Positions 8,522 through 19,400 of a DNA stretch of 64,000 nucleotides are shown here, piece by piece. Location of the stretch: contig NZ_KV823434.1 in NCBI RefSeq assembly GCF_001815935.1, positions 17,602 through 81,601 of the forward strand. The letters are read 5' to 3'. A program made the position numbers and the translations under genes. The DNA comes from Corynebacterium sp. HMSC04H06. GTDB taxonomy: Bacteria > Actinomycetota > Actinomycetes > Mycobacteriales > Mycobacteriaceae. A model generated the notes under the pieces. It made no database searches, was not told the DNA's origin, and was given only the letters and a program-made list of their open reading frames with translations. Position 1 is the first letter of the stretch. The number at the start of each line of letters is the position of its first letter.

Positions 8522-9457
8522 TTAATAACCTGCTTCCGGGTTGACTTCGGTGGGCATGCGCTCACCGGCGGCGAAGGCCCGGGCGTTGGCGTCAAAGACC
8601 GGGCCCATGTGGAAGCGCGCCACCCGCTGGGAGGCCGCGATGTGCGGGGTCATCGTGCAATTCGGCAGCGCGTAGAGCGGGTGCCCGTCCGGCAGCGGCT
8701 CTGGGTCCACGACCTCCAGGCCGGCGCCGGCGATGGTACCGTCTTGCAGCGCCTGCACCAGGTCGTCGGTCACCACCGTGGCCCCGCGGCCGACGTTGAC
8801 AAAGATGGCGCTAGGCTTCAGGCGGGCGAAGAAAGAGGCATCGATAAGCCCGTTCGTCTCCTGCGTTAGCGGCAGGATGTTCACCACGAAGTCGGCGCGG
8901 CCCCAGACCTCACCGGCCTCTTTAAGCGCAAAGGTCTCGTTAGCACCGGCGACCTCGCGGCCGGAATTATTCACGGCGATAACATGCAGGCCGAACGGGG
9001 CGAGCAGCTCAATCAGGCGCTTGCCGATGCCGCCCGCGCCCAGCACCACCACCGTCTTTGGCTCGCGGCCGGCCGGGCTGTAGAGCCACGCCTGCTGCTT
9101 GTCGAGCTGGCCGGCCACACTCCAGTCCGCGGCCAGCGCAAAGGCCTTGTGCTGGTGGGCCTGGGAGAGCAAAAGGCCCAGCGCGGACTCGGCGACCGGA
9201 GTGGCGAAGGCGCCGGCCGAATTCGCCCAGCGCAGCCCGCCTTCGCTAATCAGCCCGGCCTCGATGAGGCCCTCCACCCCTGTGAAGCAGTGCTGGATGA
9301 AGCCGATGTTGCCCGGCATATCCGGAATCTTGGCAGGGTTCGGCGTGGTGTTGATATACGCTTCCGCGTCCTCCAGCCGGTCGACGCGCTCGTGGCCAGC
9401 GGCGTCGATATCGGCGACCGTCTCTTCCCAAACGTAGGGGCCCATAAAATACTTCAT
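8522..9457 (-). CDS. D-isomer-specific 2-hydroxyacid dehydrogenase, copy 1
   Basis: This dehydrogenase of about 311 residues follows proB by roughly 65 bp and is the likely counterpart of the single unnamed hydroxyacid dehydrogenase gene in the C. glutamicum proline locus. It has the NAD-binding motif VVVLGAGGIGKRLIELL, Arg in IFVNVGRGATVV, Glu in DPEPLPDGHPL and His in MTPHIAA, so the catalytic triad is complete. I chose ATG 9457 (MKYFMGPYVWEE) because copy 2 starts with the same residues. An in-frame start three codons earlier (9466) cannot be excluded. The substrate is unknown. Confidence 0.88.
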   Translation of the reverse strand: MKYFMGPYVWEETVADIDAAGHERVDRLEDAEAYINTTPNPAKIPDMPGNIGFIQHCFTGVEGLIEAGLISEGGLRWANSAGAFATPVAESALGLLLSQAHQHKAFALAADWSVAGQLDKQQAWLYSPAGREPKTVVVLGAGGIGKRLIELLAPFGLHVIAVNNSGREVAGANETFALKEAGEVWGRADFVVNILPLTQETNGLIDASFFARLKPSAIFVNVGRGATVVTDDLVQALQDGTIAGAGLEVVDPEPLPDGHPLYALPNCTMTPHIAASQRVARFHMGPVFDANARAFAAGERMPTEVNPEAGY

Positions 9458-9522
9458 GGGCCCCACGCTACGCGACCGAGCCGCCGGCCGCGCCGCCTTG
9501 CGCGTTCTTTTTACCCTCCGTT

Positions 9523-10779
9523 TTAAAGGCGGGAGGCGTAGTTGGACAGATAGTCCGCGTGGACGACGGCGCGGTGCATCTCCACCGGGAGCTCGTCGGT
9601 GTGGCGGCCCATGATCTCGCGCAGGGTGCTGGAGTCGAAGTTGACCTCGCCGCGGCCGATGACCTTGGACTCCGGGCCGACGATGTCGACGATCTCCCCG
9701 GCGCGGAACTCGCCATCCACGTCGGTGATGCCGACCGCGAGCAGGGAGTTGCCGCCGCGGGTGACGGCCTCCTCCGCGCCGGCGTCCAGGCGCAGGGTTC
9801 CGCCGGAGTCCGCCGAGTACAGCGCCCAGAACTTCCAGGCGGACAGGCGGCGCTCCTCGCGGGTGTGGAAGACCGTACCGACGCGAGAATCCTCCAGGGC
9901 CGGGCCGATGTTATCCGCCGAGGTCAGCAGCACCGGTACCCCGCCGCGGGCGGCCAGGCGCGCGGCCGAAACCTTGGAGGCCATGCCGCCGGTGCCCACT
10001 TTGCCGCCGTCGCCGGCGGCCACGCCCTTTAGATCCTTGCCGGTGCGGACTTCGTCGACGAACTGGGCGCCCGGCTCCGCCGGGTTGCGGTCGTAGAGCC
10101 CGTCCACGTCAGAGAGCAAGAAGAGCGCGTCCGCCGAGGTCAGGTGCGCAACCAGGGCGGAGAGCCGGTCGTTGTCGCCGAACCGCATCTCGGAGGTGGC
10201 CACGGTGTCGTTTTCGTTGACGATCGGTACGGCACGCAGGTGGCGCAGGCGCTCGATGGTGCGCTGGGCGTTACGGGCGCGGTCGCGCTTGCCGGCATCG
10301 GAAGCCGTCAGTAGGACCTGGCCGACGGTGCGGCCGTAGCGGGCAAAAGACCGCGACCACTCGTAGGCCAGGTGCACCTGGCCTACCGCGGCGGCGGCCT
10401 GCTTGGTGGCCAGGTCCGTGGGCCGCTGGGTCAGCCCCAGCGGCTTCATACCCGCGGCTACGGCGCCGGAGGAGACCACGATGACGTCGGAGAACTCCAT
10501 GCGGGCCTGGATGGCGTCCACGATCCGGTCGATCTTTTCCGGGGCGACGGAGAAATCATCGCCCGTCAGCGAGGAGGAACCGATTTTCACCACCACGCGC
10601 TTGGCTTTGGTGATCTCCTCGCGCAGCTGGGACTCGTGCCCCATCGCCAGGGACTCGTCGGCTTGCGGGGCCGGGTCCGGGAAGGGGGTCTCCGGAGCTT
10701 GATCCGCATACGGCTCCAGCGGCAGGGGCCGGGAAGGCTGGTCGGAAGAAGTACTGTGATTGTCCGATTGCGCAGTCAT
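9523..10779 (-). CDS. proB: Glutamate 5-kinase
   Basis: ProB phosphorylates glutamate, the first and feedback-regulated step of proline synthesis. The kinase core starts [15 protein letters not shown], and IVNENDTVA plus [10 protein letters not shown] are family signatures. The C-terminal region from about residue 320 is the PUA domain found in longer ProB proteins. From ATG 10779 the protein has 418 residues, including about 45 Pro/Ser/Asp-rich N-terminal residues that the C. glutamicum enzyme lacks. An ATG at 10644 ([11 protein letters not shown]) would give a normal-length enzyme, but I see no clear ribosome site before either start. It lies about 96 bp after obgE. Confidence 0.93.
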   Translation of the reverse strand: MTAQSDNHSTSSDQPSRPLPLEPYADQAPETPFPDPAPQADESLAMGHESQLREEITKAKRVVVKIGSSSLTGDDFSVAPEKIDRIVDAIQARMEFSDVIVVSSGAVAAGMKPLGLTQRPTDLATKQAAAAVGQVHLAYEWSRSFARYGRTVGQVLLTASDAGKRDRARNAQRTIERLRHLRAVPIVNENDTVATSEMRFGDNDRLSALVAHLTSADALFLLSDVDGLYDRNPAEPGAQFVDEVRTGKDLKGVAAGDGGKVGTGGMASKVSAARLAARGGVPVLLTSADNIGPALEDSRVGTVFHTREERRLSAWKFWALYSADSGGTLRLDAGAEEAVTRGGNSLLAVGITDVDGEFRAGEIVDIVGPESKVIGRGEVNFDSSTLREIMGRHTDELPVEMHRAVVHADYLSNYASRL

Positions 10780-10875
10780 GCCCACCGATCATACAAACCT
10801 ACCGCGCCGGTGTGCAGGCCTTACCTACTTTTGGCCCACCTCTCCCCGCGCGGCCGGCGCCGGCAAGGGGGTTGT

Positions 10876-12405
10876 CTAGCCCTGCCAGCGGTCGCGGTTG
10901 GCGCCCTCGCGGGTGACTTCTTCGTCCTGGCCGTAGTCGTATTCGTCGATGAGCCCGCGGCGGGCCTGGGAGGCGCGCTTGCGCTCGGCGGCAGAAACGC
11001 GCGAGGTGCCCTGCAGGCGGGCGTCGTGGCCGCGGCCAGCCAGGGTCGGATCCCCGGCGGTCATCGGCTCCCATTCGAAGGTGATGCCGCCGATGGTCAC
11101 CGGCGCGCCCTCCACGGCGCCGGCCTTGCGCAGCTGGTCTTCCACGCCGGCCTTGGCCAGGCGGTCGGCCAGGTAGCCCACGGCCTCCTCGTTCTCGAAG
11201 TCGGTCTGGGTGATCCAGCGCTCGATCTTGTCGCCCTCGACGATGAAGCCACCCTCGACCTCCGGGTCTTTTTCGACCGTGAACTGGGCGAAGGAACCGC
11301 CGGTGCGGGGGCCGACCGCCTTCGGGCGGATGACCGTGTGATTCGGATCCGCCTTCTGCTTCGGCCGCTCGCGGCGGGCCTTATCCACCGCTTCCATCAG
11401 GGCGTATTTCAGCGGCTCCAGGCCCTTGCGGGCCACCGCGGAGATAATAAAGACCGGCCAGCCGAACTGCTTTTCCAGATCCTCCTTGACGAATTCCGCC
11501 AGCTCGGCTGCCTCCGGGACGTCGGCCTTGTTGAGGACGATAAGCCGAGGGCGGTCGCGCAAATCGCCCAGGCCGGTGTCCTCGTCCAGCACGGATTTGT
11601 ATTGGGACAGCTCGTTTTCCAGCGCCTCGATGTCAGAGACCGGATCGCGGCCCGGCTCGATACTGGCGGTATCCACGATGTGGACCAGCACTGCGGTGCG
11701 CTCGATGTGACGCAAAAAGTCCAGGCCCAAGCCCTTGCCCTGAGACGCCCCCGGGATGAGCCCCGGCACGTCCGCGATGGTGAAGGAGGAATCCCCCATG
11801 TCCACCACGCCGAGGTTGGGCTGCAGGGTAGTAAACGGGTAGTCACCGATCTTCGGCTTGGCCGCCGAAAGCACCGAAATCAGCGAGGACTTCCCGGCCG
11901 AGGGGAAGCCGACCAGCCCGACATCGGCCATCGACTTAAGCTCCAGAACCAGGTCGTGCGCCTGCCCCGGCTCGCCCTGCAGGGCAAAGCCCGGGGCCTT
12001 GCGCTGGGCCGTAGCCAGCGCTGCGTTGCCCAGGCCGCCGTAGCCGCCTTCGGCCGCGATGAAACGCGTACCCGGGACCGTCAGGTCGGCCAGCACGCGG
12101 CCCTTGGTGTCCTGGACGACCGTGCCGGCGGGCACCTCCAGCACCAGGTCCTTGCCGCGGGCACCGTTGCGGTTGTCGCCCGCTCCGTTGCCGCCGCGCT
12201 CGGCCTTGATGTGCGGGCGATAGTGGAAGTCCATCAGCGTGTGGATCTGGTTGGAAACCTCCAGGACGATGTCCCCGCCGTGTCCGCCGTTGCCGCCGTC
12301 CGGGCCGCCGAGGGGCTTGAATTTTTCGCGGTGGACGGACACGCAGCCGTGCCCGCCGTCGCCTGCCTGCAAGTGCAAAACGACGCGGTCAACAAATCGG
12401 GCCAT
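10876..12405 (-). CDS. obgE: Obg GTPase
   Basis: Obg is a ribosome-associated GTPase needed for 50S assembly and growth. The 509-residue protein has the glycine-rich Obg fold at 1-160 ([25 protein letters not shown]), the G domain with P-loop [12 protein letters not shown], switch [12 protein letters not shown] and NKAD in [10 protein letters not shown], and a C-terminal OCT domain ([20 protein letters not shown]). The acidic tail ends the protein. The usual rplU-rpmA-obgE order is kept here, but a 10-11 kb pilus island separates rpmA from obgE. obgE must therefore use its own promoter or read-through from the second sortase gene, 70 bp upstream. I saw no strong terminator in that gap. Confidence 0.95.
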   Translation of the reverse strand: MARFVDRVVLHLQAGDGGHGCVSVHREKFKPLGGPDGGNGGHGGDIVLEVSNQIHTLMDFHYRPHIKAERGGNGAGDNRNGARGKDLVLEVPAGTVVQDTKGRVLADLTVPGTRFIAAEGGYGGLGNAALATAQRKAPGFALQGEPGQAHDLVLELKSMADVGLVGFPSAGKSSLISVLSAAKPKIGDYPFTTLQPNLGVVDMGDSSFTIADVPGLIPGASQGKGLGLDFLRHIERTAVLVHIVDTASIEPGRDPVSDIEALENELSQYKSVLDEDTGLGDLRDRPRLIVLNKADVPEAAELAEFVKEDLEKQFGWPVFIISAVARKGLEPLKYALMEAVDKARRERPKQKADPNHTVIRPKAVGPRTGGSFAQFTVEKDPEVEGGFIVEGDKIERWITQTDFENEEAVGYLADRLAKAGVEDQLRKAGAVEGAPVTIGGITFEWEPMTAGDPTLAGRGHDARLQGTSRVSAAERKRASQARRGLIDEYDYGQDEEVTREGANRDRWQG

Positions 12406-12476
12406 GGTGCCTCACCTACAATTCCCCACGTTAAGAACAGATTTTCACTTAAACAGGGAGTCTACCAGCCCGGTGC

Positions 12477-13484
12477 CTAGGGCCCGGAATGCTCACCTGC
12501 TACGCCGTAGGCACCATCGCCGGTCCTCGTCTCCGTTTGGTCGGCCTGCTGCCGACGGCGACGCCGGCGGCGCCACTCCTTGACGGCCACGATGATTAAG
12601 ACGATCGCGATGATGGCCAGAGCGGCGAGCATCCACCAGCTAAACGACGGCTTCCACGAATAGTCCCCGTCGGTTCCGAGATCCACGCGCTCGGCCTCGA
12701 CCAGCAGGCGGTCCGAGTTAATCCCGTACGGGGTGCAGGTGACCAGGGTGAGCTTGTCCTTGCCCTCCTCGTAGGTCACCGCCTGCCAGTAGTCCGGCTT
12801 GACCACCTTGCGGCCGGTCACCCGGTAATGAAGCTTCTCCCCCATCACCTCGACGGTGGCGATCTCGCCGTCCTTGAGCGTGGGCAGTCGGTCGAACATG
12901 GAGGCGTCCACCATGCCGGTGTGGGCGGTGATGACCGCGTTGGTGCCGGCCCCGCCCACGGGCAGGTCGCTGCCGAACATGTGGCCCGCACCCTCGTAAA
13001 GCACGTCCGACTGGGTGCCGTGGTAGACCGGCAGGTCCACGTCGATGGCCGCGATGGTGATGCGCCCCATCATACCGTTGGTCTCCGGGGCATTCAGCGT
13101 CGACAGGTACTCCTGCCAACCGGGGGATTCGTCCCCCGACGGCAGCGCGTGGTGGCCCTGCTGCGCCAGCCGGGCATTGTAGTCACGCGCTTCCGCCAGG
13201 TACTGCTGCGCCTTGTTCGGCGGATCGATCTTTTCCACTGAGCCGCTGTAGTCCTGGGCCTGCTTCTGGATCCGGTAGTCGTTATAAAGGGTCGCTACCA
13301 CCGGATAGGACAAGATGAGGATACCAACGAGGATCCAGGCCAGGGAGCGCCAACGGCGGACGCGGCTAGGCCGGCCGGCGCGGCCGCCGTAACCACTGCG
13401 ACCACAACGGCCGTGCCGCGCGGACCGGTCCGGGCTTGCCGCGGTGGCGCCGGCACCCGTGTCAGGATTCGTTAGGTCCGCGAT
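12477..13484 (-). CDS. Sortase (class C-like), non-canonical start
   Basis: This is a transpeptidase that polymerises pilins or joins the pilus to the cell wall. Catalytic residues are all present. Numbering from the TTG at 13313, they are His131 (ITAHTGM), Cys193 (LVTCTPYG) and Arg202 (SDRLLV). A C-terminal hydrophobic segment followed by RRRRRRR fits class C. The usual DPW/DPF lid is replaced by GDESPGWQEY. The start is a problem. TTG 13313 lies inside the N-terminal transmembrane helix (WILVGILILSYPVV), and no ATG, GTG or TTG exists between it and the in-frame stop near 13497. A GGAGGA site at about 13487-13492 points to an ATC codon at 13484, overlapping the tip-pilin stop. It could be a rare-codon start, a lost start, or a sequence error. 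Confidence 0.75.
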   Translation of the reverse strand: MADLTNPDTGAGATAASPDRSARHGRCGRSGYGGRAGRPSRVRRWRSLAWILVGILILSYPVVATLYNDYRIQKQAQDYSGSVEKIDPPNKAQQYLAEARDYNARLAQQGHHALPSGDESPGWQEYLSTLNAPETNGMMGRITIAAIDVDLPVYHGTQSDVLYEGAGHMFGSDLPVGGAGTNAVITAHTGMVDASMFDRLPTLKDGEIATVEVMGEKLHYRVTGRKVVKPDYWQAVTYEEGKDKLTLVTCTPYGINSDRLLVEAERVDLGTDGDYSWKPSFSWWMLAALAIIAIVLIIVAVKEWRRRRRRRQQADQTETRTGDGAYGVAGEHSGP

Positions 13485-16400
13485 GTCTCCTCCACTCCTC
13501 GGTTAGCATCAACCTCAATATCGTCATCTTCCCGGTTGCGCAGATAGCGAATCAAACCGGTTGCCAAGATGAGCAAGCCCAGCAGAAGGAACAAGACCAA
13601 GGTCTGACGACCTGTCTCGGGAAGGAGCCACGCCACGGACTCCTTCAAGCGCAACGCTCCGTAAGAGTCAGAATCCGACACCTGAGAACCACCCGCCTTC
13701 GCGGTGACCAGTACCGTTCCATCAGGATCCTTCGGGTAAGAATAGTTCTCATCCCGCGGGCTATCAATGACTACATCAAAGGCGCAGGTCGTTTCTTCCT
13801 CAGCCTGAAGTACGTCAACCGCACACAATTCGGGCGGGACAGTGCCGTCCTCATCGAGGGTGAACTGTGTCCCATCGTCAGCCCTCACGGTCTTACCTGC
13901 CAAACCAGGCTCCTTGATACTGAACGAATCCAGCGGCAAAACACCTGTGTTAGCGATGTCGTAATTAAAGCGCATTACATCAGCTTCATGCCGCAAGAGC
14001 GCCAAATCAGCTACCGCGCCCGTCACCGTGCTGAGTGGAGTTCCATCGATACGCTTAGTCACCGCCACACCTGGGACATCATTAATACCGGTCAGGCTCC
14101 ACGACTGACCCGCGCTGCGTAAGTCACTAGCCTGGGCAACCGGCAAAATATCGAACTCCCACTCCCGGACATAGCTCATTCCTTGCCCGTCAGGGAGTTC
14201 GTTGTCAGTGCTGACGGTGACCGCGTTGGCAATCCGATCTCCCGTGTCCCCGAGGCGAATAACCGAGTTCACGCCATCCACTCCGTTGTCAGTCTCCGAA
14301 ATTGCGCAGGTGCGGTCGATTTCCAGATCCTGGATCGTGTACGACTCTCCTGCCCGCAGACTGAACTCTTGGGAATTACAGGTATCTCGGAAACTAAACA
14401 CTGCGTCCTCTCCGGCCGCGCCGTTAGCTTCCTTCGTAAACTCGACGTCAACGCGGGCGCGCGGGTGCATTGCTTCACCAGCCACCGTCATGACAGCTTC
14501 GCCGCTGGCCGATCTGGCATCTTCGGCCACCGAGAACTCATACGCATAGTTCTTCATCTCCGCAGTGACCTCATCAGGGGACAAACCGCTGAGCCTGCTG
14601 GAGGGGTTACTCTCATCGGCGCGCGCACCGATCCAACGGCCAAACTGCATGAACGGAGTACGCTGCCCCTGCGTGACCTCCAGCTCAGGCCGCGCCTGCA
14701 AGGCTGCCGAATTGGCAGCACTAATCTCACACGTGCTACCCGCCGGCAGATCGATGCGTTTGCGCCCTGAGTTCGGGACCGCGCTTGCCGAAACCGAGTC
14801 CACCGCGTTCGTTTCCTGCTTACTGAAATCTACTGTCCGGGTGGTTTGCGCCGGATCATCACAGGTTAGCTGGTAAGTATATTCTTTATCCCCCAGCCCC
14901 TCGAGGTAGCCCGTGTGAATGGCCACGACGTCTACCGGAACCATACGCCGCTCGTATTTATTCACGAAGGAGAACTCAACCGGGTTATCGGCGTTGCCTT
15001 CAACACGCTGTCGGACGACCTCGGGCTCCGCGGTGTGCTCGAGCTCCGCCGGAGTGCCCTCAACGCGTGCCTCGCGGAAGGTACACCACGCACCCGCCGG
15101 CACGTTCGTCACTTCCGACTCATAGGTGCGGGTGTGCGTGCCGTCGCCGTTGTCCTGACTGTCAGAGAAGTCGGCCAGCGAAAGCGTATCCTTCAGGCGA
15201 TCATCACCCTGCCCAATGCTGGAGTACGCGTAGCCCACACCCTTGCACTGGTACTGGAAACCAAAAGTGGGCTGGTTCTGCTCCAACAGGTCGAAGCCTG
15301 CCTTCGTTGCCGTAATTTTCTTGGTCATCTTAAGCGGCGAATCAACGAAGGAATAGTAGTTGGTCAGGTTGATGATGGTTCCCGGGGTCTCACCAGAATT
15401 ATCCTCCACGTCGAAGTATTGCGAGGTAGTCTCGCCGTCCTCCAAATCGGTATCCGTGAAGGTGCTGCCGTCGTTGCGATCCACCAACCAATCCACCTTG
15501 TGGGGCTGCAGATGGGTCTCCAACGGGGCGTCGGTCTCATCGGTCCCCGTCAAATACAGCTTCCCGAACCGGTCGCCGGTGATCTGGCAGTCCGCCCCCA
15601 CTGGCACGCCACGGAACGTCGTCGTTCCTGGGCCTTGGATCTCCGAGATAAACGTGTCCAGCAATTCGCCGTCCGCGTCATCACCCGTTTCCGGATCACG
15701 GCATTCCATGACGAATTCGTGAGTATGGAAAGCGTCTCGGCCACCTGCCGCGCCGATGATATCGAAAGGTGCGTTGGCGATCTTGTTCAACTGGACGTCT
15801 GCTACCCGACGGGTATAGGTATTGGTGAATTCGACAGGTGTCCTCTCCTCGTTCACCGTGAAAGCGACAGCCCGTTCTTTCGTGATTCCACCGGCAGATG
15901 CTTCTTGGTCCACGTCGATGCCTTCGGCTGTCGTTGTCTCCCCCTCTGTCGCCGTACATTTCGACCCGAGGGGAACCCCACCAAAGACCCATGGCTCACC
16001 TACGGAACTTACCTTGCCTGAGAAGGTCTGCCCCGCCGTACCAGTCGGCAAGGTACACAGCACCTGCACGTCGAATTGACGGTTGCGCTTGACGTCCTTG
16101 CGTGCCTCCGAGATGAGGTGCGCGGTGGCAGGGTCAAAGGCCACTGTCTTGGTAACGTTCATCTCCGTATTCACAAAACTGTAGCCATGCTCGACGGTCA
16201 CCACGGAGTTAGCCCCCACTGTGAAAGAAGAGTCATCGATCTGGGCTCCGTCGTCGAATGAATCCAGCGTTGCTAGCCCGGTGCCAGGATCAATAGACCG
16301 CACTCGGCTGTCACGATCGATCCTATAGTCTTCAGAATCCTGATTCTGCCGGGTCAAGTCGTCTCGGCTGGTCTCTCGCAGCACGCATGTACTTCCCTCA

Positions 16401-19400
16401 GGTACCGACGACGCTGGGATTATGTGAGTAGGGCTCTCCTCGCTGAGCGTGAACCGGGATTCCTCAGCGGATAGCGGCAACTCTAGGCCATCATTTGTGC
16501 ACTGAAGCTCATAATCAACCGGTTGAGAAAGCTCCGCGATCCCTACCGTGGTCTGCGACACGGTAACGCCCTCTCCGGCAGCGTCGAAGGTGTTAGTAAC
16601 TTCAATGTCCTCTTGATCTGCGTCGATGTCGTGGGAGATGGTGGCAGCATCCGTGCTCCACAAAACTCCCGAGGCGGACAACTCCGGCTGGTGTTCGCTA
16701 AAGGTACAGGTGTTCCCATAGGGCACACCGAGGTAACCATCCTGATCATTGACCAAGGAATCCAAGGTATCATCGCCGGTGCTGGCCTTAAGCAGGGAGG
16801 ATTGCCCTGCTCCTAGGTTTGCGGAGCCAGTGAGCTGCACGTCACGAATAGTGCCATCCGGCATCTCCACTGAGCGCGAACCGCACTTAAAAGCCAGCTC
16901 ATAGGTATCCGGTAGCCCAGAGCGAATTCCGTTGTCCTCCACCAGTTTCGTGAGGTTTACCTGCCCCAATTTGTTGACGTAATGGTTCACCACAACCACA
17001 CGGTTTTGCCGATCGTCCTTCGACGAGGAGACTGTCAGTACCGGTGTTGTTTTAGCGGCTTCGTTAGATAACTCGGTCACCTCGTCGTTGGGATCTCCAG
17101 ACCGAACCACAGTCTTATCCAGGTCGACTTTAGCGTCGCTTGGGGTATTTGCCTCCCAGACTCGGCACTCCGATCCTACTCGCACCCCAGAAATCTTGGC
17201 AGTTTCTTGATCACTAGTGCGGATGTTCAACGAGCCCGTGTTGGTCGCGGTCGGATCATCGCGCCACGTGCACCGGTATTCCACCGGGAAGCTCTCGTTG
17301 GTTACCAAACCAGCTGCTGGTCCCGTGACCTGCTTAATAACGGCGACATCGCGGGTCTGGAAGGAATACCGGGCTTCGATCTGCGCAGTAGCCGTCGTGG
17401 GTGTTTCTCCGTCAGAATAATCCGGCAGCTTAATCGGATAGCTTCCGTCGCCACGGGCTTCGACCTCGGTGCCATCCACGTCAACCGTGCGCCCGTCGAA
17501 CTTGATTTGTTTGCTTTCTTCAGAGCTCAGTCCGCTCAAGGGAGTCAGCAAGCACTCGCGCTCGACAGGCACCCCTGCGAACGTGGCGCTTCCATCGAGT
17601 CCGTCTCCGGTTCCGGTGGCAGGAAGGTCAACGATTTGTGAATAGGGCGTGCCCTCGCAACGTAGCTGGAACCGGTAGTTACGGTTTCCTCCAAATAAAT
17701 CCACGGGCTCGCCCGCTATGTGTTTATTGATTTTCAGCGTTCCCTCGCGGTACGTGAAATTGTTGGTGGCAGTCACAGAATTACCGCCTGCACCCAACGT
17801 CACGACTGTTTCTGGCAGAGCGCCACCAGTGGATTTACCATTGTTCCATGACAAGGTGAGTTCCGTGCCGGGGGCAGTTGGACTGGTACCGTCGGGGAAT
17901 TCTTCCTTTACCGTGCAGGTGGCTCCCTGCGGCAGTCCTTCCACGGTGTAGGACTGACCGTTCGCAACAGTGTTCTTTCCAGCTAATTGAACACTCGGGT
18001 ATGCGTCAGCGTAGCCAGCCGGTGCGGTGCAGTTGTGGGATAAGGTAAAACGCGCATTCAACTGCTCGGAGAACTCCGCTGCGGTCCCCTCCACTTTCTT
18101 GTCGATGGTCAGCGGAGTCGTTGCGAAGCGGGGCTGCCAGTCCACCGCACAGCTGACTGGCTCAGAATACGGGTTGTCCATCAGCAGCTCGCTGTATCCG
18201 CCCGCCGAGTCATTGTTCAAAGTAAAACCGCTAGGTACCTTTCCTTCGGTAATGGTGAACCGATTGCTAGTGGTCTGACACGTCCACGTTGGTATGTAGC
18301 GAGCTAGCGCACGTTGGGCACCCGCGCCGCTGGCGGTCGATTTAAAGACCATCCGGTCAGCCGCCCGCGAACCATTGCGATCCGTTGGTTGGGGATCAGC
18401 CGGGGCCATATTCCGGATAACCTGCGTGCGCACACCAGCGCCCTGCCACGGTACTGTAGTGTCTTGCCCGTTGTAACGGGTGGCCATCGAAAAGTCGAAT
18501 TTCGTAGACTCACCGGTGATCTGTTTTTCATCGGTGGTGTTAGAGGAGACACCACCCCCCATCTGTGCAAAGCTCAGGGCAAGGGCAAAGCCTTGGTAGC
18601 GGCGCTCAGAAAAACTGGAGATCTCCAGCGTTCCTGGGCTGTCGCTACCTGCCAGATAGCCTCCGCCACGGCCAGGCGTCGTGATGCCTCCATTTTCAAT
18701 GCAAGCAAAATCTTTTTCTTTCCGATCGCCTTGCGCCCAGTAGTATTCCGTGGCTCCCGGCCCGAAAATGTTACTCCGCTCCGTGTCCTTAGCACAGGCT
18801 GGGATGAAGTTTATCCCATCTGACGAGGAGTTACTCGGCGTAAGCCGAGTGTAGGGTTCCACGGTTTTACCCTTTAGGGGCGCATCCACCCACAGGGACT
18901 CAGCGTAAATCTGGGGTGTTGTCGACTCACCCTCCGCATACACAATGCGGTAATTAGGAACAACCGCACCTGTAGCTTTGTCTCGCACTGTAATGTCGGT
19001 GAGACGGTACCTAAACTGGTTTCTTGGCGCACCACCGCCCATTGTGTGCCGCAAAATTGGTTTGGTCGAATCATTCGCATAAGGAGTGAAGGCATAGTTG
19101 CCGAAGACGCTCTCGGCTAGCCCGTCGCGGAAAATGGCAGCCTGCCCTTCACGCCCGTTGACGAGGGACGCATTAAACGTCAACGTATAGCGGCCGAGGT
19201 CGCGGGTAAAAGCCTTTGGAGTGCTGGTGAGATTTTCAAAACCCTGCAGATCAATCCAGCACAATTGTCCCGCGTAGGGTTTAGCCGCAGCTAAGCCCGG
19301 CTGCCTAAGGCCGCACTGACCAAATTGGGTGCCATCTGTTGTCCAGTTTCGGTCAGTTTGCGCTTGGGCAGAAGGTACCGTCTGTTCTTCCCATGGCGTT

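Noticed and set aside
10372..12480. 702-residue open frame on the plus strand
   Set aside because: It lies fully antisense to obgE and proB, its sequence is the His/Arg/Gly-rich mirror expected from high-G+C genes, and it has no family features.
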